Positions 36,926-46,741 of a stretch of 64,000 nucleotides of DNA are shown here, piece by piece. The stretch covers positions 62,001-126,000 of the forward strand of contig NZ_JAIVFP010000002.1 of NCBI RefSeq assembly GCF_022760755.1, written 5' to 3'. The translations under genes and the position numbers were made by a program. Each line of letters begins with the position of its first letter. Positions within the stretch are counted from its first letter, which is position 1. The notes beneath the pieces are model-generated. The model saw only the letters and a program-made list of their open reading frames with translations. It was not told where the DNA came from and made no database searches. The stretch is from Candidatus Rhodoblastus alkanivorans. Lineage in GTDB: Bacteria > Pseudomonadota > Alphaproteobacteria > Rhizobiales > Beijerinckiaceae.

Positions 36926-37333
36926 ATGACCATACGCTCTGGAAGCTGCCTGTGCGGCAAATCGCATTTCGCGCTCGACGACGAACAGCCGACCGTCGCC
37001 ATCTGCCATTGCACCCATTGCCAGAAATCGACCTCCTCGGCCTATTCGGTCAATGCGATTTCGCCGCGCGCAAAACTCACCGTTTCCGGCCCGCTGAAAA
37101 AATTCGCCGACAAGGGCGACAGCGGAGGCGCGGTCGATCGCTGGTTCTGCGCGGATTGCGGATCGCAGGTATGGACCGAGGCCGAGGCCATGCCCGGCGC
37201 CGCCATTGTCAAGGCGGGTTGTTTTGACGACACCAGCTGGCTGAAACCGACTCTGGAGATCTACTGCGACTCTCGGCAGAAATGGACGCCGCTTGTCGAG
37301 GGCGCCGCCAGTTTCGCCAAAATGCCGGGTTGA
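36926..37333 (+). CDS. GFA family protein (Mss4-like zinc fold)
   Basis: The 135-aa protein has the zinc ligands of the glutathione-dependent formaldehyde-activating (GFA) family: GSCLCGKSHF, AICHCTHCQKSTSSAYS and WFCADCGSQVW. GGGGAGG stands six bases before the ATG. The founding enzyme promotes the formaldehyde-glutathione adduct, but most members have unknown substrates. A link to formaldehyde from alkane or methane oxidation is tempting but unproven. Confidence 0.85.
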   Translation: MTIRSGSCLCGKSHFALDDEQPTVAICHCTHCQKSTSSAYSVNAISPRAKLTVSGPLKKFADKGDSGGAVDRWFCADCGSQVWTEAEAMPGAAIVKAGCFDDTSWLKPTLEIYCDSRQKWTPLVEGAASFAKMPG

Positions 37334-37503
37334 GTCGGAGCCAACGATTCAGGCGATGAATTGGCCACGCCGCCATTTTCGCAAAAAACGCGGCGACCCC
37401 TGCCGAGCGGGTCGGGCCGGGGACTGAGTTCTTTTGGCCACCCCCATTTAAAGTCCCCCATAGGGGATCCGTAAATCCCTCGCCTTTAGGCGACCGGGAT
37501 GCG

Positions 37504-37916
37504 ATCCTATCTGGATGCAGGACTACAAGCGCGGCAGTCACACCGATATGGGACTGCAAGTACCGCATCGTCTGGGTCACGAAATATCGGTACCCAATAT
37601 TGGTTGGGGACGTAGGCGAGCGAACGCGTGAATTATTGCGAGAAATCGCTCGGGCAAATGAGATGACGATCTATGCCGGAGCGATCAATCGAGACCATGT
37701 GCATATGCTGATCTCAATTCCTCCGCAGCGTTCGGTTTCTCGGGCGGTGCAGTCGTTGAAGGGGAAAAGCTCGCACAAACTTCTGTCGGAATATCAAGCG
37801 CTTCGCAAACGCTATTGGGGCCAGCACTTGTGGGCAACTTGACAGACGAAGTCTGGAAACAGTATATTGAGGACAAGAAACCGGAGCAGCCGGATGATAG
37901 CTTCAAGGTTGTGTAG
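37504..37916 (+). pseudogene. IS200/IS605 family TnpA, degraded
   Basis: The HUH transposase is recognisable as CKYRIVWVTKYRYPILVGDV, INRDHVHMLISIPP (HVH metal motif) and DEVWKQYIEDKKPEQPDDSF (with the Tyr of YIED). One extra base near 37551 shifts the N-terminus and about ten codons are missing after QHLWA. Subterminal hairpins follow, at 37921-37939 (ATCGGCCC/GGGCCGAT) and 37968-37987 (CCACCGCC-TTTA-GGCGGTGG), as expected for this family. Confidence 0.82.
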
Positions 37917-38251
37917 TCTTATCGGCCCAAGGGGCCGATCGATCCGCCTTTTAGCCGTAACCTGAAGCCACCGCCTTTAGGCGGTGGAGCGTTTACAATG
38001 GAGTCTGGCCAGCGCAGCTACGGTGATGATCGGTTCCACCCAAAGAGTTATCGGTCTCGGCAAAATACTCTTCTTTCCCGACCAGAAAAACTGTTCGCTC
38101 ACCTGACTTCTTGGCGCTTGGTAGAGGCCACGCCCCTTACGTTCGATTAGACCCCCGTCGAGGGCTAGATGTGAGCTTGCAATAGGTTGTCCATCCGGAC
38201 TGGACCGAGGAAAGTGGAGTTGCGAAGCTTCTCCTTTTCCCGGAGGCCCGG

Positions 38252-38361
38252 ATGAACATCCATAAGAATGCCCGTTTGACGCCGCACGGTCGAGCGGAAT
38301 TGGCGCGCCGCGTCGTCGAAGGCGGCCACTCGATCGGCGAAGTCGCGGACGCAACCGGCAC
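38252..38361 (+). pseudogene. IS481 family transposase, N-terminal fragment
   Basis: About 36 codons (MNIHKNARLTPHGRAELARR, then VVEGGHSIGEVADATG) match the N-terminus of IS481 transposases. The frame then runs into the IS66 remnant on the other strand. A C-terminal IS481 piece lies far away at 61928-62165. Confidence 0.65.
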
Positions 38362-39208
38362 CGTGGTGTCATCGGCATGAATGTGATCGCCCCGCAGGAC
38401 ATGAGCTTTCAGCGAGGCCAGGACCGGATCAAGCGTCACGACGCAGCCGCCGACCCAATCGGCCAGGGTCAACGTGTCGATCTCAACCCCTCGCGGGCGT
38501 AAGTGGCGCGCTGGCGATTGAGCGGCTGATGCAACAGGAACTTCCCCACCAGGATCATCGCCAGCAGGCGCGGGCCGGCAAATCCGCGCGCGATCGGATG
38601 CGAGGGCGCCGGCGTTCGGTAATCGCCTCGCAATCGCGGCATGTGAACTTTTCGCGCACATGCTCGATAATCTTCCATTGCCGGGGCTCGCTTTCGAGCG
38701 TCCTGGTCACAACCTCGCCGAGCTTGTGCCGTCGCGCGCCTCCGCATTTGCCGCAGGCGCAAGGCGCCGGCTCGACAACCCGCTCGACCGGCATATTTTC
38801 CGGAAGCTTGCGCGGCCCACGCGGCGCCCGCTTGTGCTTTTCCTTGGCGGCTTTCGTCGCGGCGATCTCGGCTTTGGCTTCTCCGGCGCCCAGCGTCTCT
38901 TCCAGATCCTCGATCGCCGGTTCGAGCTGTTCGATCAGCTGTTTGCCGCGCTCGGAGGATTGTCCGAACTTTTCACGCCGGGCCTTGGCCGACAAGAACT
39001 TCAGGCGCTCGATCTCCAGCCGGATGACCATGGCTTCGCTCTGCGCCGCTATCCTTTCCGCCTGTTCCTGCGCCAAAAGTTCGCCCTGCGCGAGGATCAT
39101 CGCGTGGGCGCTGGCGAGGTCGGAAGGGAGAGGATCGGAGGGGTTTTCCCCGCTCCGATTGAACCATATTTTCCGTTGAAAATCGGCCAAAAAAACAGCC
39201 TGAGTCAA
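38362..39208 (-). pseudogene. IS66 family TnpC, degraded
   Basis: The remnant matches the intact TnpC at 42368-43972: DPLPSDLASAHAMILAQGEL, LKFLSAKARREKFGQSSERG and CACGKCGGARRHKLGEVVTR. It loses frame after CRDCEAITE and ends at HADDTTVPV-equivalent DNA; the catalytic C-terminal half is missing. It is a second, older IS66 copy in opposite orientation to the intact one. Confidence 0.8.
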
Positions 39209-39400
39209 TCAGCCGCACGCCACCCTGCCGTCTCCGGACGCCATGTTTTCTGAGGCATTCGCCAGTCGATTCCGGAAAGCAAATAGGATAATTGCGCCGT
39301 CGAAATTGTTACCACGCCGTCGGCCATCGAGGGCCACAGAAAACGGCCGCGTTCAAACCTTTTCGTGAACAGACACGCGCCCTTATAGCGCGACAATCTG
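39205..39400 (-). pseudogene. IS66 family TnpB, C-terminal fragment
   Basis: The frame ends GACLFTKRFERGRFLWPSMA, DGVVTISTAQLSYLLSGIDW and RMPQKTWRPE, nearly identical to the intact TnpB at 41951-42298. The N-terminal half is replaced by unrelated sequence (39400-39640). Confidence 0.75.
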
Positions 39401-39590
39401 GGTGAGAGGCCGTGTTGCCTCACCGAAGAATGTTCCCGAAGCCCCTTGGCTGTTGCCTCAACCATTTTGCTCCCGGCATTTTCGCTAAAATTTCCGCTGG
39501 AGCAAGGGTGACGGCGAGGTGTTTGGCTGCAACCGCCAACATCGTCGGCCATTCATTATCGCGGAGAGCCGTCTTGGCGAGCGGGTCGGG

Positions 39591-39651
39591 TTTGTCAATG
39601 ATCGCACCGCGACCGCCTTTGGCGGCGGCCCGAAGGGCCGTCATTGACAAA
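39591..39651. repeat. 11-base inverted repeat with inner stems
   Basis: TTTGTCAATGA (39591-39601) and TCATTGACAAA (39641-39651) pair perfectly, and the 39 bases between them hold further GC-rich self-complementary stretches. It sits at the 3-prime end of the integrase-type transposase and may be its terminator or an element end. Confidence 0.5.
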
Positions 39652-41224
39652 GCCGGCTCCGTCTCGCCGATAATGGTGGTGGTGCGATGAACGGCCAACC
39701 CGGGTCAACTTCCTCTGTCTTCTGGGACGTCGAGCGGCGGAGTTCTGGCGGATCAAACACCAGATCATGAGCGCGCTCGCTGCGCCAAACTTTCAGCCGA
39801 CGTTGCAAGGTGCGCAGCAGGCATGCGGGATAGTCGCCAGGATATTCAGCTTGAAGCTTGGCGAGCAATTCGCTGCCCGATCGCCACGGTTCGGCCAAGA
39901 ACCAGGCTCGCAGTTGAGTCGTGACGGCGACGAGTGGGTCGGGTCGACGTCGTTCGCGTTTTGGTTTCGGCTTGGCTCGATCGGTCGGCCGCGCTTGACC
40001 GTCCTTCCAGGCAATGCGTAAGCCTGACAGGAATTGCTCGATGGGCAAAGGGGCCGTCTTCTCCTGCGCGGGCGCTGAAACATCGGCCAATTCGACGAGG
40101 CGACTTTGGCAAGCGCGGATTTCGCGCAAGAGCGCGATCGGGTCGAGACCGCGATATGTCACCTGCAACCGTTCGCGCGCGGTTTCAGGCAGGCGGGCGT
40201 CGGCGAGCAGGCGTTGGTGTGGGGTCGTTGGCGCGTCATAGCGTTTGCGCACGTGCGCGCCATCGCGCTCTTTGCTCAGCAATTTGAACGAGGGCTGGAA
40301 GAAGTTCACGAACAACCGGGACGCGCGATAGAGCTGCGCCAACGCCGCGGCCGCCGTCAGCCCTTCAAACCGTCGATAGCCGACCATCCGGCGAACGATG
40401 GCCCCGTTCTTCTGCTCGACGAAGGCTTGGTCGTTCTTTTTATATGGTCGGCATCGCGTGAACACGACGCCGGCCTCTTCGCAATAGGTCTTGATGGTCT
40501 CGTTCAGGAAAACCGTGTCGTTGTCCGTGTCGAAGCCAAGCAACGCGAAAGGCAGCTGCTTGCGCAATTCGGTCAAGACTTCGCGCAACAAATGTTGCTC
40601 GCGCACAAGCAGCGGGGCGCATTCCGTCCAGCCGGTCGCTACATCGGTGAGAACGAAGGTGTAAAGAAACCCGCCGCGCGGAGAGGGTCCGCTATGGGCG
40701 ACGAGATCGGCTTCGACGAAGCCCGGCTGCGGGTCTTGCCAGTCGGCGAAAGTGCGCACCGCCACGCTGCGTCTGAGCGCGCTTGAGGCCTGTCGACGGG
40801 CGACGCCGAGACGGGATTTTTCGCGGACAGGCCGCAGCGACCTGTCGATGGTCGCGGCGCTCATCGCCAGGATCTTGGATGTGATTTCCGGCGCCGGCGA
40901 CAAATGGCCGTGGCGTTCCATCGCCTCGATAAGCAAGGGCAGCAAAGGCTTCAGCCTTTTGCCGCAGACCCGGTCGGACGCCTCCCAGAGCACGATCAAA
41001 GCGGAGCGCGCGGGCTCGTCATAAACCCGTCGCAGCGCCCTGCGAACCGCCGGCCGTTCTTCCTTGCTGGCCCGCAGAAGACGCATCGCGTGCTTTCGGT
41101 GATAGCCAGAGACGAGGACGAACTCGTCGAGGAGTCGCGTCTTTTCGGCGCGATCGGCCTTACTATAACGCTGCGCGACAGCCGCCGTCATTTCCCTGCG
41201 CGTGGCCATGCTCATCCGCCTCAT
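39641..41224 (-). CDS. Integrase-type (rve) DDE transposase, unassigned IS family
   Basis: The 527-aa transposase is intact. The N-terminus has a helix-turn-helix (RLLDEFVLVSGYHRKHAMRL). The core has DDE candidates in GFVEADLVAHSGPSPRGGFL, FALLGFDTDNDTVFLNETI and KNDQAFVEQKNGAIVRRM. The C-terminus is Arg-rich with KLQAEYPGDYPACLLRTLQR. It is of the long integrase-like type common on rhizobial plasmids. Its neighbours are IS66 and IS21 remnants. Confidence 0.82.
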   Translation of the reverse strand: MRRMSMATRREMTAAVAQRYSKADRAEKTRLLDEFVLVSGYHRKHAMRLLRASKEERPAVRRALRRVYDEPARSALIVLWEASDRVCGKRLKPLLPLLIEAMERHGHLSPAPEITSKILAMSAATIDRSLRPVREKSRLGVARRQASSALRRSVAVRTFADWQDPQPGFVEADLVAHSGPSPRGGFLYTFVLTDVATGWTECAPLLVREQHLLREVLTELRKQLPFALLGFDTDNDTVFLNETIKTYCEEAGVVFTRCRPYKKNDQAFVEQKNGAIVRRMVGYRRFEGLTAAAALAQLYRASRLFVNFFQPSFKLLSKERDGAHVRKRYDAPTTPHQRLLADARLPETARERLQVTYRGLDPIALLREIRACQSRLVELADVSAPAQEKTAPLPIEQFLSGLRIAWKDGQARPTDRAKPKPKRERRRPDPLVAVTTQLRAWFLAEPWRSGSELLAKLQAEYPGDYPACLLRTLQRRLKVWRSERAHDLVFDPPELRRSTSQKTEEVDPGWPFIAPPPLSARRSRLCQ

Positions 41225-41284
41225 CGTCTACCCCATGCTCTAATCGCTCTCGGGAGCAAATTAGATGAGGCAACGAGGCGCTAT

Positions 41285-41569
41285 TCAGGAGCATTTCGCA
41301 TGAGGCAATGCGTCGGCGTCGGCGATATTGGCGATTGTGGCCTGCGCCGCCGGGCGTCCCGGCCCCCGTTTTCGCTCGATGGCCTGCCGGCGACGATAGC
41401 TTTCGACGTTCAGCTCGAAGATCTTGGCGTGGTGGACGAGGCGATCGACGGCGGCGAGCGTCATGGCGGGATCGCCCTGTTGGGCGGTTTGAGCGGGAGC
41501 GGCGTGCCGCCGATGAGTATGCGTCCGGCATGGACCGCCTGTGATTTCGCTGGCAGATCGGTAAGACAC
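41285..41569 (-). pseudogene. IS21 family istB, C-terminal fragment
   Basis: The text QGDPAMTLAAVDRLVHHAKI, then FELNVESYRRRQAIERKRGP is the usual end of IstB helper ATPases. Walker motifs are missing. The fragment is cut on its upstream side by the intact IS66 element. Confidence 0.8.
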
Positions 41570-41576
41570 TATACGT

Positions 41577-41954
41577 ATGCATAGTCATACTCACAGTGTC
41601 GAAAAGCTGGCGATCGTCGAGACGGGGCGTCGCCGCCGTTGGTCCGATGAGGAGAAGCTGCGGATCGTGAGCGAAAGCATGGCGGGTCCTCGCCTGGTTT
41701 CGGCGACGGCGCGGCGCCACGGGATTTCGCCGGGCCAATTATTCACCTGGCGTCGCGAGCTGCGCGTTCAGCCGCAACGGCCCGCCATCGAGCCGCCGCA
41801 GATGGTTCGCGTCTGCGTTGAGGCCGCCCCCAAGGCGAGCGGCTCGCCATCAATGGTCGAGATCATTCTTCCAAGCGGCGTCCGGCTCGTTGTCGCGTCC
41901 GACATTGATCCCGTTGCCCTGAGGCGGATCATGAACGTCATGGCGCCGAGGTGA
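41577..41954 (+). CDS. tnpA: IS66 TnpA
   Basis: The 125-aa protein has the helix-turn-helix of IS66 OrfA: RRRRWSDEEKLRIVSESMAG, then RRHGISPGQLFTWRRELR. The C-terminal part (VEIILPSGVRLVVASDIDPV) is typical. It overlaps tnpB by four bases. Confidence 0.88.
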   Translation: MHSHTHSVEKLAIVETGRRRRWSDEEKLRIVSESMAGPRLVSATARRHGISPGQLFTWRRELRVQPQRPAIEPPQMVRVCVEAAPKASGSPSMVEIILPSGVRLVVASDIDPVALRRIMNVMAPR

Positions 41955-42298
41955 TCGGGCTGTCGAGCGACGTTCGCGTCTGGCTGGCGACGGGCCACAC
42001 CGACATGCGCAAAGGCTTCAACTCTCTGGCGTTGCAGGTACAGGAAACGCTGAAACGCAATCCGCACAACGGAAATCTCTTTTGTTTCCGCGGTCGCCGC
42101 GGCGATCTTTTGAAGGTGATCTGGCATGATGGCCAAGGGGCCTGCCTTTTCGTGAAAAGGCTGGAGCGCGGCCGGTTCTTGTGGCCTTCCATGGCCGATG
42201 GCGTGGTGACGATTTCGGCAGCCCAGCTGTCCTATCTTCTGTCCGGGATCGACTGGCGCATGCCGCAGAAAACATGGCGTCCGGAGGCGGCGGGGTGA
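41951..42298 (+). CDS. tnpB: IS66 TnpB
   Basis: The 115-aa protein contains the family block VRVWLATGHTDMRKGFNSLA and the signature LFCFRGRRGDLLKVIWHDGQ and GACLFVKRLERGRFLWP. It starts at a GTG overlapping tnpA and is required for transposition in known IS66 elements; its exact role is unclear. Confidence 0.9.
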   Translation: MIGLSSDVRVWLATGHTDMRKGFNSLALQVQETLKRNPHNGNLFCFRGRRGDLLKVIWHDGQGACLFVKRLERGRFLWPSMADGVVTISAAQLSYLLSGIDWRMPQKTWRPEAAG

Positions 42299-42367
42299 TC
42301 TGCGACCGATTGACTCGGGCCGCTGTTTTGGGACGATTTCGGCGGACAGATATGGTTCAATCGGAGC

Positions 42368-43972
42368 GTGGAAAACGCCTTCGACCCACTTCCTTCCGAC
42401 CTCGCCAGCGCCCATGCGATGATCCTCGTGCAGCGCGAACAGCTGGCGCAGCAGCAGGCGGAAAATCTCGCCGCGCAGAGTGAGGTCAAAGTCACCCGGC
42501 TGGAGATCGAGCGCCTGAAGTTCCTGCTCGCCAAGGCCCGGCGTGAACAGTTCGGACAATCATCGGAGCGCGGCAAGCAGCTGATCGAACAGCTCGAACT
42601 GGCGATCGAGGATCTGGAGGAAACGCAAGGCGCCGAACAAGCCAAAGCCGAGATCGCCGCTCCGGAAGCGACGAAGGAAAATCACAGGCGCGCGCTGCGC
42701 GGACCGCGCAAATTGCCGGACGATCTGCCGGTCGAGCGGGTTGTCGAGCCGGCGCCTTGCGCTTGCGGCAAATGCGGCAGTCAGCGGTTGCGCAAGCTGG
42801 GCGAGGTCGTGACCCGGTCGCTGGAAAGCGAACCGCGGCGCTGGAAAATCATCGAGCATGTGCGCGAAAAATTTACCTGCCGCGATTGCGAGGCGATCAC
42901 CGAACCGCCGGCGCCCTCGCATCCGATCGCGCGCGGCTTCGCCGGCCCCAGCCTGCTCGCCATGATCCTGGTGTCGAAGTTCCTGCTGCATCAGCCGCTC
43001 AATCGCCAGAGCGCAACCTACGCCCGCGAAGGCATCGAAATCGACACCTCCACGCTCGCCGATTGGGTCGGCGCCTGCGTGGTGACGCTCGATCCGATCC
43101 TGGCCGCGCTGAAAGCCCACGTGCTGCGCGGCGCGCGCATCCATGCCGATGACACTACGGTTCCCGTACTGGCCAAAGGCAAGACCGTGACCGGCCGGTT
43201 ATGGACCTATGTCCGCGACGACCGGCCGTTCGGGGGCAAGGGTCCGCCGGCGGCCTTCTTCGAATACTCGCGCAATCGCGCCGGCGAACACCCGCAAAAG
43301 CATCTCACCGGCTGGACCGGGATCATGCAGGCCGACGCCTATACCGGCTACAACGCGCTTTACGAGGCGGCGCGCAAGCCCGCGCCGATCAAGGAGGCGG
43401 CCTGCTGGGCGCACTGGCGGCGCAAACTGTTCGACCACGCCAAATCGGGCAAGGCGCCGATCGCGGTCGAGGCGGTGCGCCGCATGGATGAGATCTTCGC
43501 CTGCGAGCGGACGATCACCGGCAAACCGCCCGATGAGCGCGTCGCCTTGCGAAAGGAAACCGTTGCGCCGCTCGTCGCCGACTTGCGCGTCTGGCTGTCC
43601 GAACAGCGCGCGAAACTGTCGGCCAAGACCGATCTCGCGAAGGACATCAATTACGGCCTGTCGCGATGGGTCGAGTTTGCGCGTTTCCTTGACGAAGGCC
43701 GAGTCTGCCTCACCAATAACGCCGCCGAGCGCGCCCTGAGAGGCATAGCGGTCGGGCGACGCAACTGGACGTTCGCCGGTTCCGATGCCGGGGGACGCCG
43801 GGCCGCAGCGGTTTTCACGCTGGTCGAGACGTGCAAGCTCAACGATATTGATCCGCAGGCTTGGCTCGCCGACGTCCTGGCGCGCCTGCCAGATCATCCC
43901 GCCAAGCAGATCGACGACCTGCTGCCGTGGAAATGGAAAGAGCGCCAACTCGCCGCCACTGTCGCCGCATGA
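42368..43972 (+). CDS. tnpC: IS66 TnpC transposase
   Basis: The 534-aa DDE transposase has an N-terminal coiled-coil (LARQQAEN to SSERGKQLIEQLELAIEDLE), a zinc-finger-like CACGKCG and CRDCEAI, and the catalytic domain (RIHADDTTVPVLAKGKTVTG, WTGIMQADAYTGYNALYEAA, CLTNNAAERALRGIAVGRRN). The first Asp is in HADDTTV, the second in MQADAYTGY and the Glu in NNAAERAL. Start GTG. Full length for the family. Confidence 0.92.
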   Translation: MENAFDPLPSDLASAHAMILVQREQLAQQQAENLAAQSEVKVTRLEIERLKFLLAKARREQFGQSSERGKQLIEQLELAIEDLEETQGAEQAKAEIAAPEATKENHRRALRGPRKLPDDLPVERVVEPAPCACGKCGSQRLRKLGEVVTRSLESEPRRWKIIEHVREKFTCRDCEAITEPPAPSHPIARGFAGPSLLAMILVSKFLLHQPLNRQSATYAREGIEIDTSTLADWVGACVVTLDPILAALKAHVLRGARIHADDTTVPVLAKGKTVTGRLWTYVRDDRPFGGKGPPAAFFEYSRNRAGEHPQKHLTGWTGIMQADAYTGYNALYEAARKPAPIKEAACWAHWRRKLFDHAKSGKAPIAVEAVRRMDEIFACERTITGKPPDERVALRKETVAPLVADLRVWLSEQRAKLSAKTDLAKDINYGLSRWVEFARFLDEGRVCLTNNAAERALRGIAVGRRNWTFAGSDAGGRRAAAVFTLVETCKLNDIDPQAWLADVLARLPDHPAKQIDDLLPWKWKERQLAATVAA

Positions 43973-44036
43973 TCGCTGAAGCGGTCAAATCCGAGGCTGC
44001 TGCGGCGCCGGTCGGATGCGTACGCCGATGAACACT

Positions 44037-44712
<676 letters not shown>

Positions 44713-46425
44713 CTACTCGAACGCTCCTTCCGCAACCAGCTCACGGTAAACACCCTCTGTCCCTTTGAACTCCGCGGGATTAGGCAGCTTCTCCGCCCTC
44801 GTGATGAGCACCTCCGTCGTTAGTAGCGAACCCGCGATGCTGACGGCTACACTCAGAATTTCGCGAACCATGCGGAAAGAGTCAAGAACTCCCGCTTCTT
44901 CAAGGTCTCCGTACTCTCTCCGCGCCAAGTCCAACCCATAGAAATCGTGTCCCTCAGCGAGTACGCGCGCGATCACTTCGTCGGGCCGATAGCCGCCGTT
45001 GCGCACGATCCAGCACAGGGGAGCCTCCAGCGCGGTGAACAGCGCGTTAGCGCCAGCTAATTCATCGCCATCATCTGCCACCATGGCCTGGCGCGCGCGT
45101 TGAGCCGCTCGAAGCATCGCAACCCCCCCGCCCGGTAGCACCCCCGTCTCCGACGCTGCAAGCATCGCCCGCCGGGCATTCTCGGCAAGCGGCAGCCTGG
45201 CTTTGATGGCCACATCGCTGACACCACCAATACGCAATGTCGCTGTCATCCCTAGCTGGATCTTCAACCGGTCCTGCAGCTTTTCAACAAAATCCGCTCG
45301 CCCGGTCGGCGACGCGCTTCCGATATCCCCCTGTTCGGCCTCAAATCTCAAGGACGCGATGTGATCCTCGCGCTTGCCCAATTCACCTCGGGGACCAATC
45401 AGCGTAATGTTCTCACCATCAATGACGGCGGCGTCTGCCTCGCCCAAGTCGCGGCGTTGTAACCTTCTCAGCTCGTAAAATCCGTTTTCGACGTAAGCTG
45501 TGCCGCCGCACAAGACCGCTAGATCGGCAAGACACTGTTCCCGTGTTTCGCCGTACATCGGCGGTTTCGCCACAACCGTGTCCACGACGCCGCCGCGCTG
45601 ATTTTTCAGCAGGCCGAGGCGCGTCCCCTCGCCAATGTCGTCAGCGAGAATGAGGAGGGGGCGGTTCTCCTTCCTCGCCAATTCTAGCGCAGGCAGCAGG
45701 TCTTCAAACTCCGCGAGATCGCCATTAAAAAGCAGAATGAGCGGATTTTCGATCCGCCGAGCCCCGGTCGGGGGCAACAGCTCCCGTAACAACGTATTGG
45801 CTCTAAAGCTATGCCCCATCGTAACATCGAGGACGTCCGTGACCAAATCGCCCATCTCTATCTCGATCAAGCCCTTTGCTCCGACTCGATCAAAGGCGTC
45901 GACGAGCATGGAAGCAATGCCGGCATCGCCGTTTGCGGCAGTGCGCGCCACTGTTTCTAGGGCGTGGCGGCCGGCTGGTCGCGCCATAGCGGCCAGTTCA
46001 GCAAGCACCAAACAAGCGCCTTTCGCCATGCCGTTGCGCACAGCATGCGCGTTCGAATTAACGGCTGCTAGCGTCAGGCAGCGCGTGGAAAGCGCCGCCG
46101 TGAGGACGATAGCAGTGGTGGTGCCGTCGCCGACCGATGCTGAGACATCCAGCGCTGCGTCGCGCAAAACGCGCAAACCCATTTCCAGCTCCGGATCGGT
46201 CACCCCCATTGCCCGCACAACCTCGACGCCATCCTTGGTGACGATGGGCGCTATTTTGCTGCGATGTTCCATAACGACGAACCGCCCACTTGGCCCCAAG
46301 GTCACGGCTACGACCTCGGCCAGCGCACGCATTCCAGCAGCGAGCGAACCTGGCGCGCGCAGGCCGGTGGTAATGCGGCGAGCGCCAACTCTACTGTCAC
46401 CCATTTGATCCATTCCTGTTAACAT
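44713..46425 (-). CDS. mmoG: MmoG/BmoG, GroEL-like chaperone of the monooxygenase operon
   Basis: The 570-aa chaperonin is diverged from GroEL and is the last gene of the operon. It keeps the ATP-site motifs (VTLGPSGRFVVMEHRSKIAP, GDGTTTAIVLTAAL) and GVLPGGGVAMLRAAQ but lacks the GGM tail. In Methylococcus and Methylosinus MmoG is needed for functional soluble methane monooxygenase, and Thauera BmoG for butane monooxygenase. Its start overlaps the preceding 114-aa gene by 29 bases. ATGs at 46425 and 46413 are both possible. Confidence 0.88.
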   Translation of the reverse strand: MLTGMDQMGDSRVGARRITTGLRAPGSLAAGMRALAEVVAVTLGPSGRFVVMEHRSKIAPIVTKDGVEVVRAMGVTDPELEMGLRVLRDAALDVSASVGDGTTTAIVLTAALSTRCLTLAAVNSNAHAVRNGMAKGACLVLAELAAMARPAGRHALETVARTAANGDAGIASMLVDAFDRVGAKGLIEIEMGDLVTDVLDVTMGHSFRANTLLRELLPPTGARRIENPLILLFNGDLAEFEDLLPALELARKENRPLLILADDIGEGTRLGLLKNQRGGVVDTVVAKPPMYGETREQCLADLAVLCGGTAYVENGFYELRRLQRRDLGEADAAVIDGENITLIGPRGELGKREDHIASLRFEAEQGDIGSASPTGRADFVEKLQDRLKIQLGMTATLRIGGVSDVAIKARLPLAENARRAMLAASETGVLPGGGVAMLRAAQRARQAMVADDGDELAGANALFTALEAPLCWIVRNGGYRPDEVIARVLAEGHDFYGLDLARREYGDLEEAGVLDSFRMVREILSVAVSIAGSLLTTEVLITRAEKLPNPAEFKGTEGVYRELVAEGAFE

Positions 46426-46741
46426 GCCTCATCGTCTCGTAAACTATTTCGCGCCGAAGTTCCTTCAGCCGCGCGAGACGCGCCCAGATCCACAGTAGCT
46501 TGCGTTCGCCATAGCCAAGTGCGCTGCGAAGCTCCGCCTCGGCTTCACGATCTAGCCTTTGTTCAAACAACTCGACCAACTCTTCGAGCCGGTCCTCACA
46601 AAGACGATCCATTAAGCCTGACCGACGGTCCTCCAGCTGTCGGATGTCCTCATCCAACACCCTCACAGCCTCAGACAAATGTTCGATCGCCTCCAGATCG
46701 AACCCCGTCATCGACTCTTTGGTTGGAGGTTCAGCCGCCAC
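46397..46741 (-). CDS. Small coiled-coil protein between mmoC and mmoG
   Basis: The 114-aa protein is rich in Glu, Arg and Leu (AIEHLSEAVRVLDEDIRQLE, then DREAEAELRSALGYGERKLL) and is predicted coiled-coil by eye. It overlaps mmoC by 11 bases and mmoG by 29, so it belongs to the operon. Its position recalls the small unnamed gene after mmoC in some methanotroph clusters; I cannot confirm homology. A role in assembly or regulation is possible but unsupported. Confidence 0.65.
   Translation of the reverse strand: MAAEPPTKESMTGFDLEAIEHLSEAVRVLDEDIRQLEDRRSGLMDRLCEDRLEELVELFEQRLDREAEAELRSALGYGERKLLWIWARLARLKELRREIVYETMRHVNRNGSNG

Larger units (their letters stand above)
41577..43972 (+). mobile_element. 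IS66 family element, three intact genes
   Basis: tnpA, tnpB and tnpC are all intact and in the standard order. The element lies between an istB C-terminal and an istA C-terminal fragment of IS21, so it probably inserted into, or near, an older IS21. I could not define convincing terminal repeats; GTAAGACACT near 41561 and GTACGCATCC (minus strand near 44020) are the best candidates. Coordinates are those of the genes. Confidence 0.85.

Noticed and set aside
41555-44030. Terminal inverted repeats of the intact IS66 element
   Set aside because: GTAAGACACT and GTACGCATCC share only the first three bases and scattered positions, too little to fix the ends.
45635-46408. 257-codon plus-strand frame opposite mmoG
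   Set aside because: Ser/Arg-rich antisense shadow of a recognised chaperonin gene.
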